DNA from: Bacteroidetes bacterium UBA4414
GTDB lineage: Bacteria > Bacteroidota > Bacteroidia > Chitinophagales > Chitinophagaceae
Reading direction: 5' to 3'
Assembly: GCA_002389765.1 (NCBI GenBank)
Contig: DGQM01000028.1
Location: 62,941 to 126,940 of the forward strand
DNA length: 64,000 nucleotides
In this document: positions 17,311 to 25,757 of the stretch, piece after piece
Numbering within the stretch: position 1 is the first letter of the stretch
How the letters are laid out: each line of letters begins with the position of its first letter
Notes under the pieces: generated by a model
What the model saw: only the letters and a program-made list of their open reading frames with translations
The model's database searches: none
Told to the model about the DNA's origin: nothing
Translations under genes and position numbers: made by a program

Positions 17311-18347
17311 TTCAGTTTCATTGTTTCTGTCTTTTCATTTATTTCTTTTATCACTTCATCCAGATTCACAGCGGCTTCCTGTATGCCTTCCAACACTTGT
17401 TGGTTTATCGGGTCTGCAGGTTCTTCGTTATTAAAGAGTTGGATAAGCCCCATGATAGTAGCCACCGGGCTGCGCACTTTGTGTGATTGTATCCAGGCAA
17501 TATCTTTCAGCTTCTGGTTTTGCAGTTGTATCTTTTGAATATACAGGCGCTGTTCAGTCACATCCTGCAGCGTACCATTTATCATAGCTATGCTGCCATA
17601 TTCATTCAGCGATACCTCGCCACGCACCAGTATGTGTTTTACTTCATCTTTACCAGTTATGATGCGGCAATAAAAATCAGGAAAGAATTTTTTGATGAAG
17701 ATGGTATCAATCATTTTTTCCAGATGCTTTACATCTTCAGGGTGAATGATTTGTGTGAAATTGCTGTGTGTCAGTTTTTTATCCGGTGCCAGCTCCAAAA
17801 TATGCTTTGCAGCGTCTGATAACACTACGCGTTCATTCATCACATCCCACTGTATATAGCATAGCTTGGCAATTTTTTCGGCCTCTTGCAGTAGTTCATT
17901 TTTTTCTTGCAATTCGGTTTCGGCACGCTTGCGATTCCTTATTTCACTTTCCAACTCGTCGGATGAACGCAGGGAGAAAGCTAATGGCAAAATCTTTACC
18001 ACATAAAAAACCGTTACCCAACTGATGACACCCGTTACAAAACGCATCAGCGCGCTGAACCTGTAAACAGGTATCCAGAACATCAGTGCATCTACAAAAT
18101 AGGTAGCACCGCACATCAATATAAATGTGGCAAACAGTATATACAAACCGCTGAAGCGAAGCTTCTGCCTTTTGGTGATGATGTAGAAAAGTATCAGTAA
18201 CGGAATAACAAAGTATGCCGACCATATCAGCAGATCGCTGATGATGTACAACCAGCCATGAAACTCCGTCCAGCTACCATTGCGCCAAAACGAACGGAAG
18301 TCGGAGTGTTCAAACAGGTTTTTAAAAAAATCGGTCAATTGCTTCAT
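17304..18347 (-). CDS. Ethylene-receptor-like PAS sensor with HisKA but no ATPase domain
   Basis: A 347-residue protein. Residues 33-125 hold three membrane helices resembling the plant ETR1 ethylene-binding domain: Asp38 and Tyr45 in SDLLIWSAYFVIPL and Cys79 in FILMCGATYF match ETR1 Asp25, Tyr32 and Cys65. The second copper ligand (ETR1 His69) is Tyr83. A coiled coil (130-160) leads to a PAS domain (about 160-268). The H-box has His289 in IQSHKVRSPVATIMGL. The protein stops about 58 residues later, so the HATPase domain with its N, G1 and G2 boxes is absent. It may be phosphorylated in trans or act as a signalling adaptor. It ends in the iscA terminator. Confidence 0.82.
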   Translation of the reverse strand: MKQLTDFFKNLFEHSDFRSFWRNGSWTEFHGWLYIISDLLIWSAYFVIPLLILFYIITKRQKLRFSGLYILFATFILMCGATYFVDALMFWIPVYRFSALMRFVTGVISWVTVFYVVKILPLAFSLRSSDELESEIRNRKRAETELQEKNELLQEAEKIAKLCYIQWDVMNERVVLSDAAKHILELAPDKKLTHSNFTQIIHPEDVKHLEKMIDTIFIKKFFPDFYCRIITGKDEVKHILVRGEVSLNEYGSIAMINGTLQDVTEQRLYIQKIQLQNQKLKDIAWIQSHKVRSPVATIMGLIQLFNNEEPADPINQQVLEGIQEAAVNLDEVIKEINEKTETMKLNK

Positions 18348-18486
18348 TTACGTTACCACAAGGCTACAGGCCCTGTTATTATAGAGTAATATGCGAAAGT
18401 AAATGAAAGCCTGTCAATAAACTACAATGTGTAATGCATTAACGAGCCAATGCAATCGCTAACAACATCTTATTAACAAAATGGGC

Positions 18487-20601
18487 TTAGCTGAATATCC
18501 AATATGAAAGCAGTGCAGTAACGTATGCCAGCGCAAACATGTAGGCAAATTGTATGGCAGGTAGTTGCCAGCTACGTGTTTCGCGATACACTATAGCCAG
18601 TGTGCTCATACACTGCATGGCAAAAACATAAAATATCAATAGCGATATACCTGTACCCAAAGTATATACGGGCGTACCATCGGCGCGGGTAGCACCACGC
18701 ATTTTATCGCGGAGGGTATCTTCGTTTTCAGCATCGCTGCCTACGCTATAGAGTGTTGCCATGGTACCTACAAATACCTCGCGTGCCGCAAAAGAAGTAA
18801 TGAGTGCAATACCTATTTTCCAATCGTAACCCAATGGGCGAATGGCAGGTTCTATAGCATGCCCCATAATACCTGCAAAGGAATGCTCCAGCTTTTCTGT
18901 TTGCAATTGGTTGTCCAGTTCTTTTGCTTGTTCAGGGTGTTGTTGCTTCAGTGTTTCGTATTTGGTTTCTACTGCCTTCATGGCATTTGGTGGCCCGTAT
19001 GTTGCCAGCCCCCACAGCAGTATAGATATTATCATGATAACCTTACCCGCATCGGTAATAAACACCTTTGCCTTTTCTATCATGGTGATGCCTACATTCT
19101 TCCAGCGTGGCGCACGGTACACGGGCAGCTCCATCAGGAAGTAGGTCTTCTCTTTCACTTTTATCACCATACTCATCACTTTGGCAACAATCAGTGCCAT
19201 AAAGAAACCAAGCAGGTACAAGCCCATCAGCACCAACCCGCGCAGGTTGAAGATGAACAGGCTTTTATCTGGTATCACTAATCCTATCAGTATAGTATAT
19301 ACAGGCAACCTTGCAGAGCAGCTCATTAATGGTGTTACCATGATGGTAATGAGGCGCTCCTTGCGGTTTTGTATAGTACGTGCAGCCATGATAGCAGGCA
19401 CTGCACAAGCCATACCACTGATGAGCGGCATTACACTACGCCCGTTCAGCCCAGCACTGCGCATCAGCCTGTCTGTAAGGAAGCTGATACGTGCCATATA
19501 ACCACTGTCTTCCAGTATGGTGATGAAGCCGAACAGTATCATGATTTGCGGAATAAAGACTGCTATACCACTGATGCCTGCCAGCACGCCGTTTATCAAT
19601 AAGTCTTTTATAGTACCATTTGGTAGTACACCGCCAAGCCAGTCTGCTACAATACTGAATCCTTGCTCTACCCAACCCATCGGGTATTCTGCCAGCCAAA
19701 ATATGCTCTGGAATAAAAGGAACAGTACGGTGAGTAGTATCACATTGCCCCACACAGGATGCAGCAATGTTTTGTCTATACGTTCGCTGATGATGGCACG
19801 TTGCAAAGGACTGGTTTCTACCACGCATTGCTGCATGATGCTGCCAATGCGCTGATAGCGTTGCATAATTTCCTCTGCCTGTATGCGGGCTTTATTAAAG
19901 CCTGCCTGATCAAGAAGCGCACCTGTTTGTATACGTTGTGCGGCATTCAGGTGTGGTAGCTCCAGATAATTGCAGGCAATATGTAATGCAGCATAATTGC
20001 TCTCTACATTACACAGTTCCTTTATTTCCGTAATCCACGGGCCAGTCAAGGCTACTGTATCTATAAACTCGCCTGCAGGTTGCACGTTCGATTGTGCAAC
20101 ACTAGCTATCATTTTTTTCAGCTGCGCAATGCCCTTGTTCTTTCTCGGGTTAATGGCTACTACGGGTACACCCATAGCACGCTCAAGTCCTGCAATATCT
20201 ATATTAATACCTTTATTACGGGCAATGTCATTCATGGTGAGTGCCATTACCACAGGTATCTTCAAATCCATTATCTGCGAGCAGAAGAGCAGGTTACGCT
20301 TCAGGTTCGACGCATCAGCTATTACTACTATAAGGTCAGGACGGTCAGCATTGTTGCGATTCAGCAGCACTTCATACGTTACACGCTCGTCTTCACTTTT
20401 TGGGTAAAGGCTATATGTGCCGGGAAGGTCTATAATATTAGCCGTAAGGTTATCCGCAATGCGCGATGTGCCTGTTTTCTTATCTACCGTAACGCCTGGG
20501 AAATTGCCCACTTTCTGATTTAACCCCGTCAGTGAGTTGAAAAGTGAACTTTTACCACTGTTGGGATTACCTACTAATGCTATGGTATAAGCTTTACGCA
20601 T
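18487..20601 (-). CDS. feoB: Ferrous iron transporter FeoB
   Basis: A 704-residue GTP-gated Fe(II) permease of the inner membrane. The N-terminal G domain has the P-loop GNPNSGKSS, the G2 region FPGVTVDKKTG, G3 DLPGTYSL and G4 TMNDIARNKG. The C-terminal half has the paired Gate/core motifs, for example RTIQNRKERL and a cysteine in MSGMACAVPAIMA. No feoA gene is adjacent, although FeoB in many species depends on FeoA. An upstream TAACTTTG element on the minus strand and a TTATGT/ACATAA palindrome suggest a dedicated, regulated promoter. Confidence 0.96.
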   Translation of the reverse strand: MRKAYTIALVGNPNSGKSSLFNSLTGLNQKVGNFPGVTVDKKTGTSRIADNLTANIIDLPGTYSLYPKSEDERVTYEVLLNRNNADRPDLIVVIADASNLKRNLLFCSQIMDLKIPVVMALTMNDIARNKGINIDIAGLERAMGVPVVAINPRKNKGIAQLKKMIASVAQSNVQPAGEFIDTVALTGPWITEIKELCNVESNYAALHIACNYLELPHLNAAQRIQTGALLDQAGFNKARIQAEEIMQRYQRIGSIMQQCVVETSPLQRAIISERIDKTLLHPVWGNVILLTVLFLLFQSIFWLAEYPMGWVEQGFSIVADWLGGVLPNGTIKDLLINGVLAGISGIAVFIPQIMILFGFITILEDSGYMARISFLTDRLMRSAGLNGRSVMPLISGMACAVPAIMAARTIQNRKERLITIMVTPLMSCSARLPVYTILIGLVIPDKSLFIFNLRGLVLMGLYLLGFFMALIVAKVMSMVIKVKEKTYFLMELPVYRAPRWKNVGITMIEKAKVFITDAGKVIMIISILLWGLATYGPPNAMKAVETKYETLKQQHPEQAKELDNQLQTEKLEHSFAGIMGHAIEPAIRPLGYDWKIGIALITSFAAREVFVGTMATLYSVGSDAENEDTLRDKMRGATRADGTPVYTLGTGISLLIFYVFAMQCMSTLAIVYRETRSWQLPAIQFAYMFALAYVTALLSYWIFS

Positions 20602-20614
20602 CGATATAAGTGCG

Positions 20615-20650
20615 CAAAGTTACCAATACATTATGTGAACTGATACATAA
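20615..20650 (-). promoter_or_regulatory. feoB promoter with inverted repeat
   Basis: On the minus strand TAACTTTG (20615-20622) fits the -7 consensus 13 bases before the feoB start. Just upstream, TTATGT-N8-ACATAA (20631-20650) covers the place of the -33 element. It may bind an iron- or oxygen-responsive regulator; the identity is not readable. Confidence 0.45.
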
Positions 20651-20698
20651 TAGCCGATTGATTATAATATTTTCCCGATTGTGAAAGCCCGTTAGTAC

Positions 20699-20729
20699 AA
20701 AAAAACCGGAGCGCATACGCACTCCGGTC
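20699..20729 (-). terminator. Terminator of the ELWxxDGT gene
   Basis: On the minus strand ACCGGAGTGC and GCGCTCCGGT pair around a short loop and are followed by seven or more T, 27 bases after the stop of the T9SS gene. Confidence 0.85.
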
Positions 20730-20755
20730 AATCTATCCGCAATCTATGAAAAACG

Positions 20756-22390
20756 CTATCTCACCAGTTGTATTTTCCTGTATTGCCTTTCGCCGTTTGT
20801 ATGCGCCAGCTCTACTGTGTAAATACCTGTTGGTTGACTATATAACGCTATTTGGTTTTTACTTATTGCTTCATCTTGCACCATTTGCCCTATAGAATTG
20901 TAAATTTTTACTGACAAATCTGCCACATCCCCGTCTAGATAAAAAACACCTGTTGACGGATTAGGATAAATATTAATCGTAGTTGCATTGTTTACAGTGT
21001 TTTTTACACTTACAGGCGCATCTATTGTCCATATTTCATTACCCGTAGTATCATTATCGGCAATGAACAGAATTTTATTATTCACTTTCACATATCTGTA
21101 TTCGGTATTTGGTGTACCATCTGCAGCGCCAGTTTTTATGTCATATATCATTTTTGTATTGGCAGCAGTACCGTCAGTTTCCCATGCTTCATAGCCATTG
21201 GTACCATTGTTAGCGTTGAAGTATAGTTTAGTGCCAATAACATTATCTGCATACAGCGATATAACACCATCCAATGCACCGGTATTTATATCCTTCAGCA
21301 TAGTGGTATTGGCAGCAGTACCGTCTGATACCCACATTTCTGCACCATTTGCGGTTGTTTTTGCTACGAAGTAAAGCTTGTTGTTTAATACACAAATTGT
21401 ACCGTCAGTTGTACTATTGCCTGCACCACCGTCTATATTGGCTACCATGTTTGTGCCGGATGCTGTGCCGTCTGTTACCCACAATTCACGGCCGTTTGTG
21501 CCATCATTCGCAAAGAAGTACAGTTTACCGTTCATTTCTCTGAAGCCAAAAGGATAAGAATTGGCTGTACCTGGGTTAATATCCTTCAACAGTGTAGTGC
21601 CTGAAGCTGTACCATCACTTATGTACAATTCATACCCTGTAGTGGTATTGAATGCACTGAATACAAATTTGTTAGTGCCAATCTGGGTAAGGTATTCGGG
21701 GTTTGATGAACCCGAACCTGAAAGTATATCCAAAACTAATGCAGTACCAGCATCTGTACCATCGCATTCCCAAAGCTCCAGCCCGGTATTAACGCTGCTG
21801 CTTTTTGCATTGATGTATAGTTTGCTACCCATCCTGAATAGAGCAGAGCCGCCCAAATTCCATGCTTTGTTGGTAAGTATGGCAGTACCGGCAGTTGTAC
21901 CATCCGTTTTGTACAGCACGTGGTGATAACCACCACTATCAGGATTTTCGGCCATAAAATAGAGGCTGCCTCCCATCTCTGTAAACTCTTTAGGGTAAGA
22001 ACTGGTTGCGCCGGTCCATATATCTTTAAGCATGGTAGTACCTGAAGCTGTGCCGTCAGACTTAAACAGCTCTGTACCGTTGGCGGTTGTCATGGCAGAG
22101 AAATAAACATTGCCATTAAAAACATGAAAATTGGCAGGTGAAGAACTACCCCCTGTCTGAATATCTTTCAGCATGGTAGTATTAGCTGTAGTACCGTCTG
22201 TTGTCCATATTTCTACGTTCATTGCAGTATCCATGGCAGCAAAGTAGAGTGTGCCCGATTTTTCTGCAGTATTCAGCAATGTGTACAGTCCTGCAGGCTT
22301 GCCGGCATATATGTCTTTCAATAGTTTGGGTTGTGCAATAGCAGTGCCGCACAAGCCCGTCAACAAGAGAGTAGTAAAAGTTTTACGCAT
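20756..22390 (-). CDS. Secreted ELWxxDGT-repeat protein with T9SS sorting domain
   Basis: A 544-residue secreted protein. A signal peptide (MRKTFTTLLLTGLCGTAIAQ) precedes about nine repeats of roughly 45 residues built around the ELW-x-x-DGT motif, for example ELWVTDGTASGT and EMWVSDGTAANT, which should fold as a beta-propeller. The last 80 residues, starting INIYPNPSTGVFYLDG, form a T9SS type A sorting domain ending in QYRKIQLVR, so the protein is exported across the outer membrane and cleaved or anchored. The ligand is unknown. It is monocistronic with its own terminator. Confidence 0.9.
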   Translation of the reverse strand: MRKTFTTLLLTGLCGTAIAQPKLLKDIYAGKPAGLYTLLNTAEKSGTLYFAAMDTAMNVEIWTTDGTTANTTMLKDIQTGGSSSPANFHVFNGNVYFSAMTTANGTELFKSDGTASGTTMLKDIWTGATSSYPKEFTEMGGSLYFMAENPDSGGYHHVLYKTDGTTAGTAILTNKAWNLGGSALFRMGSKLYINAKSSSVNTGLELWECDGTDAGTALVLDILSGSGSSNPEYLTQIGTNKFVFSAFNTTTGYELYISDGTASGTTLLKDINPGTANSYPFGFREMNGKLYFFANDGTNGRELWVTDGTASGTNMVANIDGGAGNSTTDGTICVLNNKLYFVAKTTANGAEMWVSDGTAANTTMLKDINTGALDGVISLYADNVIGTKLYFNANNGTNGYEAWETDGTAANTKMIYDIKTGAADGTPNTEYRYVKVNNKILFIADNDTTGNEIWTIDAPVSVKNTVNNATTINIYPNPSTGVFYLDGDVADLSVKIYNSIGQMVQDEAISKNQIALYSQPTGIYTVELAHTNGERQYRKIQLVR

Positions 22391-22484
22391 CGTTCAATAG
22401 TTTAGAACGAAGGTAGATGTATAGAATAGCCTTATAAATACCGTATGTGCGGTATTTAAATACGTACTAATACGTAAATCATTA

Positions 22485-23426
22485 TTAGAAAGTCTCTTCT
22501 ATCAGATAGTGGTTTCTGTCGGCAGCACTGCGGCTTATCAGTTCGCCTAAAAAGCCCGCCAGGAAAAACTGTGTGCCTATTACCATTGTGGTAAGTGCCA
22601 GATAAAATGTTACCCTGTTGGTAAGGCCAAAGTCTGCACCTTCTATCAATCTGCTGATGATGAGATAGATAGTAGACGCAAAACCTATCATAAATGCGAT
22701 GGTACCCAGCAAGCCAAAAAAGTGCATTGGTTTTTTACCAAAGCGGCTGATGAATTGAATGGATAGCAAATCAAGGAAGCCATTGATAAAGCGTTCCCAA
22801 CCAAATTTTGATACACCGTATTTGCGGGCGCGGTGCACCACTACTTTTTCGCCAATCTTGCGGAAGCCAGCGCTTTTGGCAAGTACTGGTATAAAGCGGT
22901 GCATTTCGCCATACACCTCAATGCTCTTTACTACCTTCTTGTTATATGCCTTCAGGCCGCAGTTCATATCGTGCAGTTTAATACCCGATACCCAGCGGTT
23001 GACGCCATTGTATAGTTTTGAAGGCAGATTTTTGGTAAATGTATTATCGTGGCGCACTTTCTTCCAGCCGCTTACCAGATCAAAGCCGTCGGCTGTTATC
23101 ATGCGGTACAGTTCAGGTATTTCATCGGGGCTATCCTGCAGGTCGGCATCCATGGTTATTACCACATTGCCTTTAGCAGCTTTAAAGCCCTCATTCAGTG
23201 CGGCACTCTTGCCGTAATTGCGTTGAAATTTGATGCCATGTACAGCGTTGTAGTCTTTAGACAGGCGCTTGATAATCTCCCAGCTGCTATCGGTACTGCC
23301 ATCATCTATCATGATGATTTCATGGCTGTAGCCCATTTCGCCACATACACGCTCTATCCAGTCCACCAGTTCGGGCAGCGATTCCTCTTCGTTGTATAAT
23401 GGTATGACGATTGATATATCGGGCAT
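22485..23426 (-). CDS. Membrane-bound GT2 glycosyltransferase (DPM1/GtrB-like)
   Basis: A 313-residue polyprenyl-phosphate-type glycosyltransferase. The catalytic GT-A domain has SIVIPLYNEEESLPEL, IIMIDDGSTDSS and ITMDADLQDSPDE (DxD). Two C-terminal membrane helices (HFFGLLGTIAFMIGFAS and FYLALTTMVIGTQFFLAGF) give the GtrB/ArnC arrangement, in which a sugar is loaded onto undecaprenyl phosphate at the cytoplasmic face. It is the last gene of a five-gene operon starting at 27794 and starts 1 base after the DUF4199 stop. The donor sugar cannot be inferred. Confidence 0.9.
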   Translation of the reverse strand: MPDISIVIPLYNEEESLPELVDWIERVCGEMGYSHEIIMIDDGSTDSSWEIIKRLSKDYNAVHGIKFQRNYGKSAALNEGFKAAKGNVVITMDADLQDSPDEIPELYRMITADGFDLVSGWKKVRHDNTFTKNLPSKLYNGVNRWVSGIKLHDMNCGLKAYNKKVVKSIEVYGEMHRFIPVLAKSAGFRKIGEKVVVHRARKYGVSKFGWERFINGFLDLLSIQFISRFGKKPMHFFGLLGTIAFMIGFASTIYLIISRLIEGADFGLTNRVTFYLALTTMVIGTQFFLAGFLGELISRSAADRNHYLIEETF

Positions 23427-23427
23427 A

Positions 23428-23967
23428 TTATGCGGTAGCTCCGGTTTTTTTACGGTTCAAAATCAATGCAAAAATAAAGCCTAATATACTATACCTCACT
23501 ATATCTACCAGCAAACCGGTTGTTAAATTACCGAATGTAGGTTTCGCATTCCTGTTTTGCAGATACTCTTTGCGCAGTTCGTCTATTTTGGTAGCAGAGT
23601 TCGGGTATGTTTTCAGGTAGTTCATTTTACCCGTAAATATCTTGTCTGTAATAGTAACATCGCTATACATCCAAGCCTGCTCAAAACCATAAGCCAGTGT
23701 AATACCTACCAGTATAGTCAGGAACATAGCCTGAAATATCTCCTTCATTGTAGCTCCTGCAATCCTGTTTCTCTGCATAATGCCCGATAACAGTACGATT
23801 GCAATACCACTTGCCAGCGATACGAAAAAGATGATATAGCTGGCTTTGAAATCTTCGAGAAAATATTTGAACTGTATGGTACTGCAAACAATTTTTACTG
23901 CAGCCAATACAAAACCCATTACCAGAGGTAGTATATACTTATTGCCTTTTCCTTGTGTCGTCTCCAA
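23428..23967 (-). CDS. DUF4199 membrane protein (first paralogue upstream of the GT2)
   Basis: A 179-residue protein with four predicted membrane helices and a soluble stretch of about 50 residues before the last one. The layout (YILPLVMGFVLAAVKI, then IIFFVSLASGIAIVLLSGI) is that of the Bacteroidota-specific DUF4199 family. The start must be TTG at 23967 or later, because an in-frame TGA lies 6 bases upstream; ATG at residue 17 would remove half of the first helix. The neighbouring gene upstream is a second DUF4199 copy. No function is known. Confidence 0.8.
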   Translation of the reverse strand: METTQGKGNKYILPLVMGFVLAAVKIVCSTIQFKYFLEDFKASYIIFFVSLASGIAIVLLSGIMQRNRIAGATMKEIFQAMFLTILVGITLAYGFEQAWMYSDVTITDKIFTGKMNYLKTYPNSATKIDELRKEYLQNRNAKPTFGNLTTGLLVDIVRYSILGFIFALILNRKKTGATA

Positions 23968-23991
23968 TGCTCAAATAAGTTGTAAAATATA

Positions 23992-24501
23992 TTATGCCTG
24001 CATATGTTCAGGCATAGCACCTTTTTTCTGTGGTATGGCTGCTGCTATCAATGAGCCGATTGTACCTACAATTAACGTCCAGAAAAAACCGCCAAATATT
24101 ACGCCCATTAACCAATATTTTCTGGTCATTTCTATTGCCATATCCACTTCTTCTCCTTCCATTCCCTTTTTCTCGTATTCCTCTATCATGGCATCAATTA
24201 TTCTCTCCTTCATTTCAGGAAATACTGCATCGCTGACAATGCCCCATACTACAGCCAGTAAAGCAACAATAAGAGATGCTTTGAAACAACTAGCAAACAC
24301 ATTGCCAAAGGTCACATAGTTATTATTTGCTTTTGCATATGCCTGCGCATTCAGTATCAGGCCTACTAGCAATGGTACATACGCTATATATTGCAATCCT
24401 GACTTGAGGTTTATTTTCATTACTGCAAACAAAGCGCTTACAATTACAAACGCCAGCCCGGTAACAAGCCCATATGTCAGATGTGTTTGTTTCAATTTCA
24501 T
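23992..24501 (-). CDS. DUF4199 membrane protein (second paralogue)
   Basis: A 169-residue protein with four membrane helices (LTYGLVTGLAFVIVSALFAV, then IAYVPLLVGLILNAQAYA) and an acidic loop (EEYEKKGMEGEEVDMAIE) before the last one. Helix spacing and the NNYVTFGNVFASCFKASL segment match DUF4199. It is related to the downstream neighbour in layout but not closely in sequence. It lies 2 bases after the dihydroorotase-like gene within the same operon. The function is unknown. Confidence 0.82.
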   Translation of the reverse strand: MKLKQTHLTYGLVTGLAFVIVSALFAVMKINLKSGLQYIAYVPLLVGLILNAQAYAKANNNYVTFGNVFASCFKASLIVALLAVVWGIVSDAVFPEMKERIIDAMIEEYEKKGMEGEEVDMAIEMTRKYWLMGVIFGGFFWTLIVGTIGSLIAAAIPQKKGAMPEHMQA

Positions 24502-24503
24502 AT

Positions 24504-25751
24504 CTATTGATTTAAGTGTACCTGCTTGTTATTGATGATGCCTATCACCTTGCCTTGCATTACTGTACCAATAAACTGATTGTTGGCAGATGCAGACTGC
24601 ATCTTATCCAACTGGTAATTTCCGTTTGCGGTATACAGTGTCATATCTGCCACAGCACCTTTTTCAATATTAGTATTACCCAGCCCAAAGATATCACGCG
24701 CAGCGGTAAACAATGTTGCCACACGTTCCGCGCCTACTGCCTGCAACACAAGGTTGTAAGCTATCTCCTGTATGTTCATGCCATCAGCGGCATATTCGTA
24801 TTCTTTTGTTTTGGCGTCCCATTCCTGTGGGCGATGGTGCGATGCGATACAATCTATGGTGCCATCAGCAATGCCAGCCAGCAACGCCAGCCTGTCGGCC
24901 TCGCTGCGGATAGGTGGCATTACTTTGTACATGCTGCTGTAGCCGCCCAGTGCAGTATCGTTCAGCAGCAGGTGGTATGGTGTTACAGAGCAGGTAATGT
25001 GCAACCCTTCTTTTTTTGCTTTGCGTATCATGTCCACCCCCTCGGCAGTAGAGATGCCCGTTACATGCAGGCGAGAGCCCGTGTAGCGTAGCAATTCTAT
25101 ATCGCGGTGCAGCAGTATGGTTTCTGATAGAGATGGTATGCCCGGCATACCCAGCCTTACAGATTCGGGCCCTTCGTGCATCAGCCCGCCCGCAGCTAGC
25201 GCCGCATCTACAGGTATCTGCACCAGTGTGCCGTTGAAAGATTTTACATATTCCAATGCCTTCAGCATTACCTGTGCATTCTGCACGGGCTTCCAGCCAT
25301 CGGTAAAGGCGACCGCGCCATGCGCGTGCATATCCAACATTTCTGCCAGATTTTTACCTTCTATATCTTGTGTAATGGCGCCAAGCGGATGCAGGCTTAC
25401 TGCATTACCTGCCGCTTTTTGCACCAGCGATTGTACAATAGATTTTGTGCTGACGGTAGGATTGGTATTCGGTGCCGTCAATACATGTGTGTATCCACCC
25501 GCAGCAGCAGCACGCAGGCCGCTTGCTATGGTTTCTTTATGTTCGTATCCCGGTTCACGATAATCTGCCAGTATATCCGTCCATCCCATGCTAACGCACA
25601 ATCCGTCTGCTTTTATAACAGTAGCTGCTTTTGCATCGATAGATGGTGCAATGTCTTTAATGATGCCGTCTTCAATTAATATATCTACAACCTGATTGTG
25701 GAAACCCGACCGTGTGTTTGTAATCTTCGCTTGTTGTATGAGCACTTGCAT
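24504..25751 (-). CDS. Dihydroorotase-like protein lacking metal-binding residues
   Basis: A 415-residue amidohydrolase of the dihydroorotase type I branch. The fold signatures remain (REPGYEHKETI, GGYTHVLTAPNTNP, LHPLGAIT, TCSVTPYHLLL). The metal centre does not: the usual D-x-H-x-H before REPG reads DILAD (His replaced by Leu61 and Asp63), and the catalytic aspartate motif TDHAPH reads SHHRPQ (His305 in place of Asp). It therefore resembles non-catalytic dihydroorotase homologues such as PyrC' that scaffold aspartate transcarbamoylase. It lies between batA and DUF4199 genes, not with pyrimidine genes. I would not annotate dihydroorotase activity. Confidence 0.85.
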   Translation of the reverse strand: MQVLIQQAKITNTRSGFHNQVVDILIEDGIIKDIAPSIDAKAATVIKADGLCVSMGWTDILADYREPGYEHKETIASGLRAAAAGGYTHVLTAPNTNPTVSTKSIVQSLVQKAAGNAVSLHPLGAITQDIEGKNLAEMLDMHAHGAVAFTDGWKPVQNAQVMLKALEYVKSFNGTLVQIPVDAALAAGGLMHEGPESVRLGMPGIPSLSETILLHRDIELLRYTGSRLHVTGISTAEGVDMIRKAKKEGLHITCSVTPYHLLLNDTALGGYSSMYKVMPPIRSEADRLALLAGIADGTIDCIASHHRPQEWDAKTKEYEYAADGMNIQEIAYNLVLQAVGAERVATLFTAARDIFGLGNTNIEKGAVADMTLYTANGNYQLDKMQSASANNQFIGTVMQGKVIGIINNKQVHLNQ

Positions 25752-25757
25752 AAGTGG

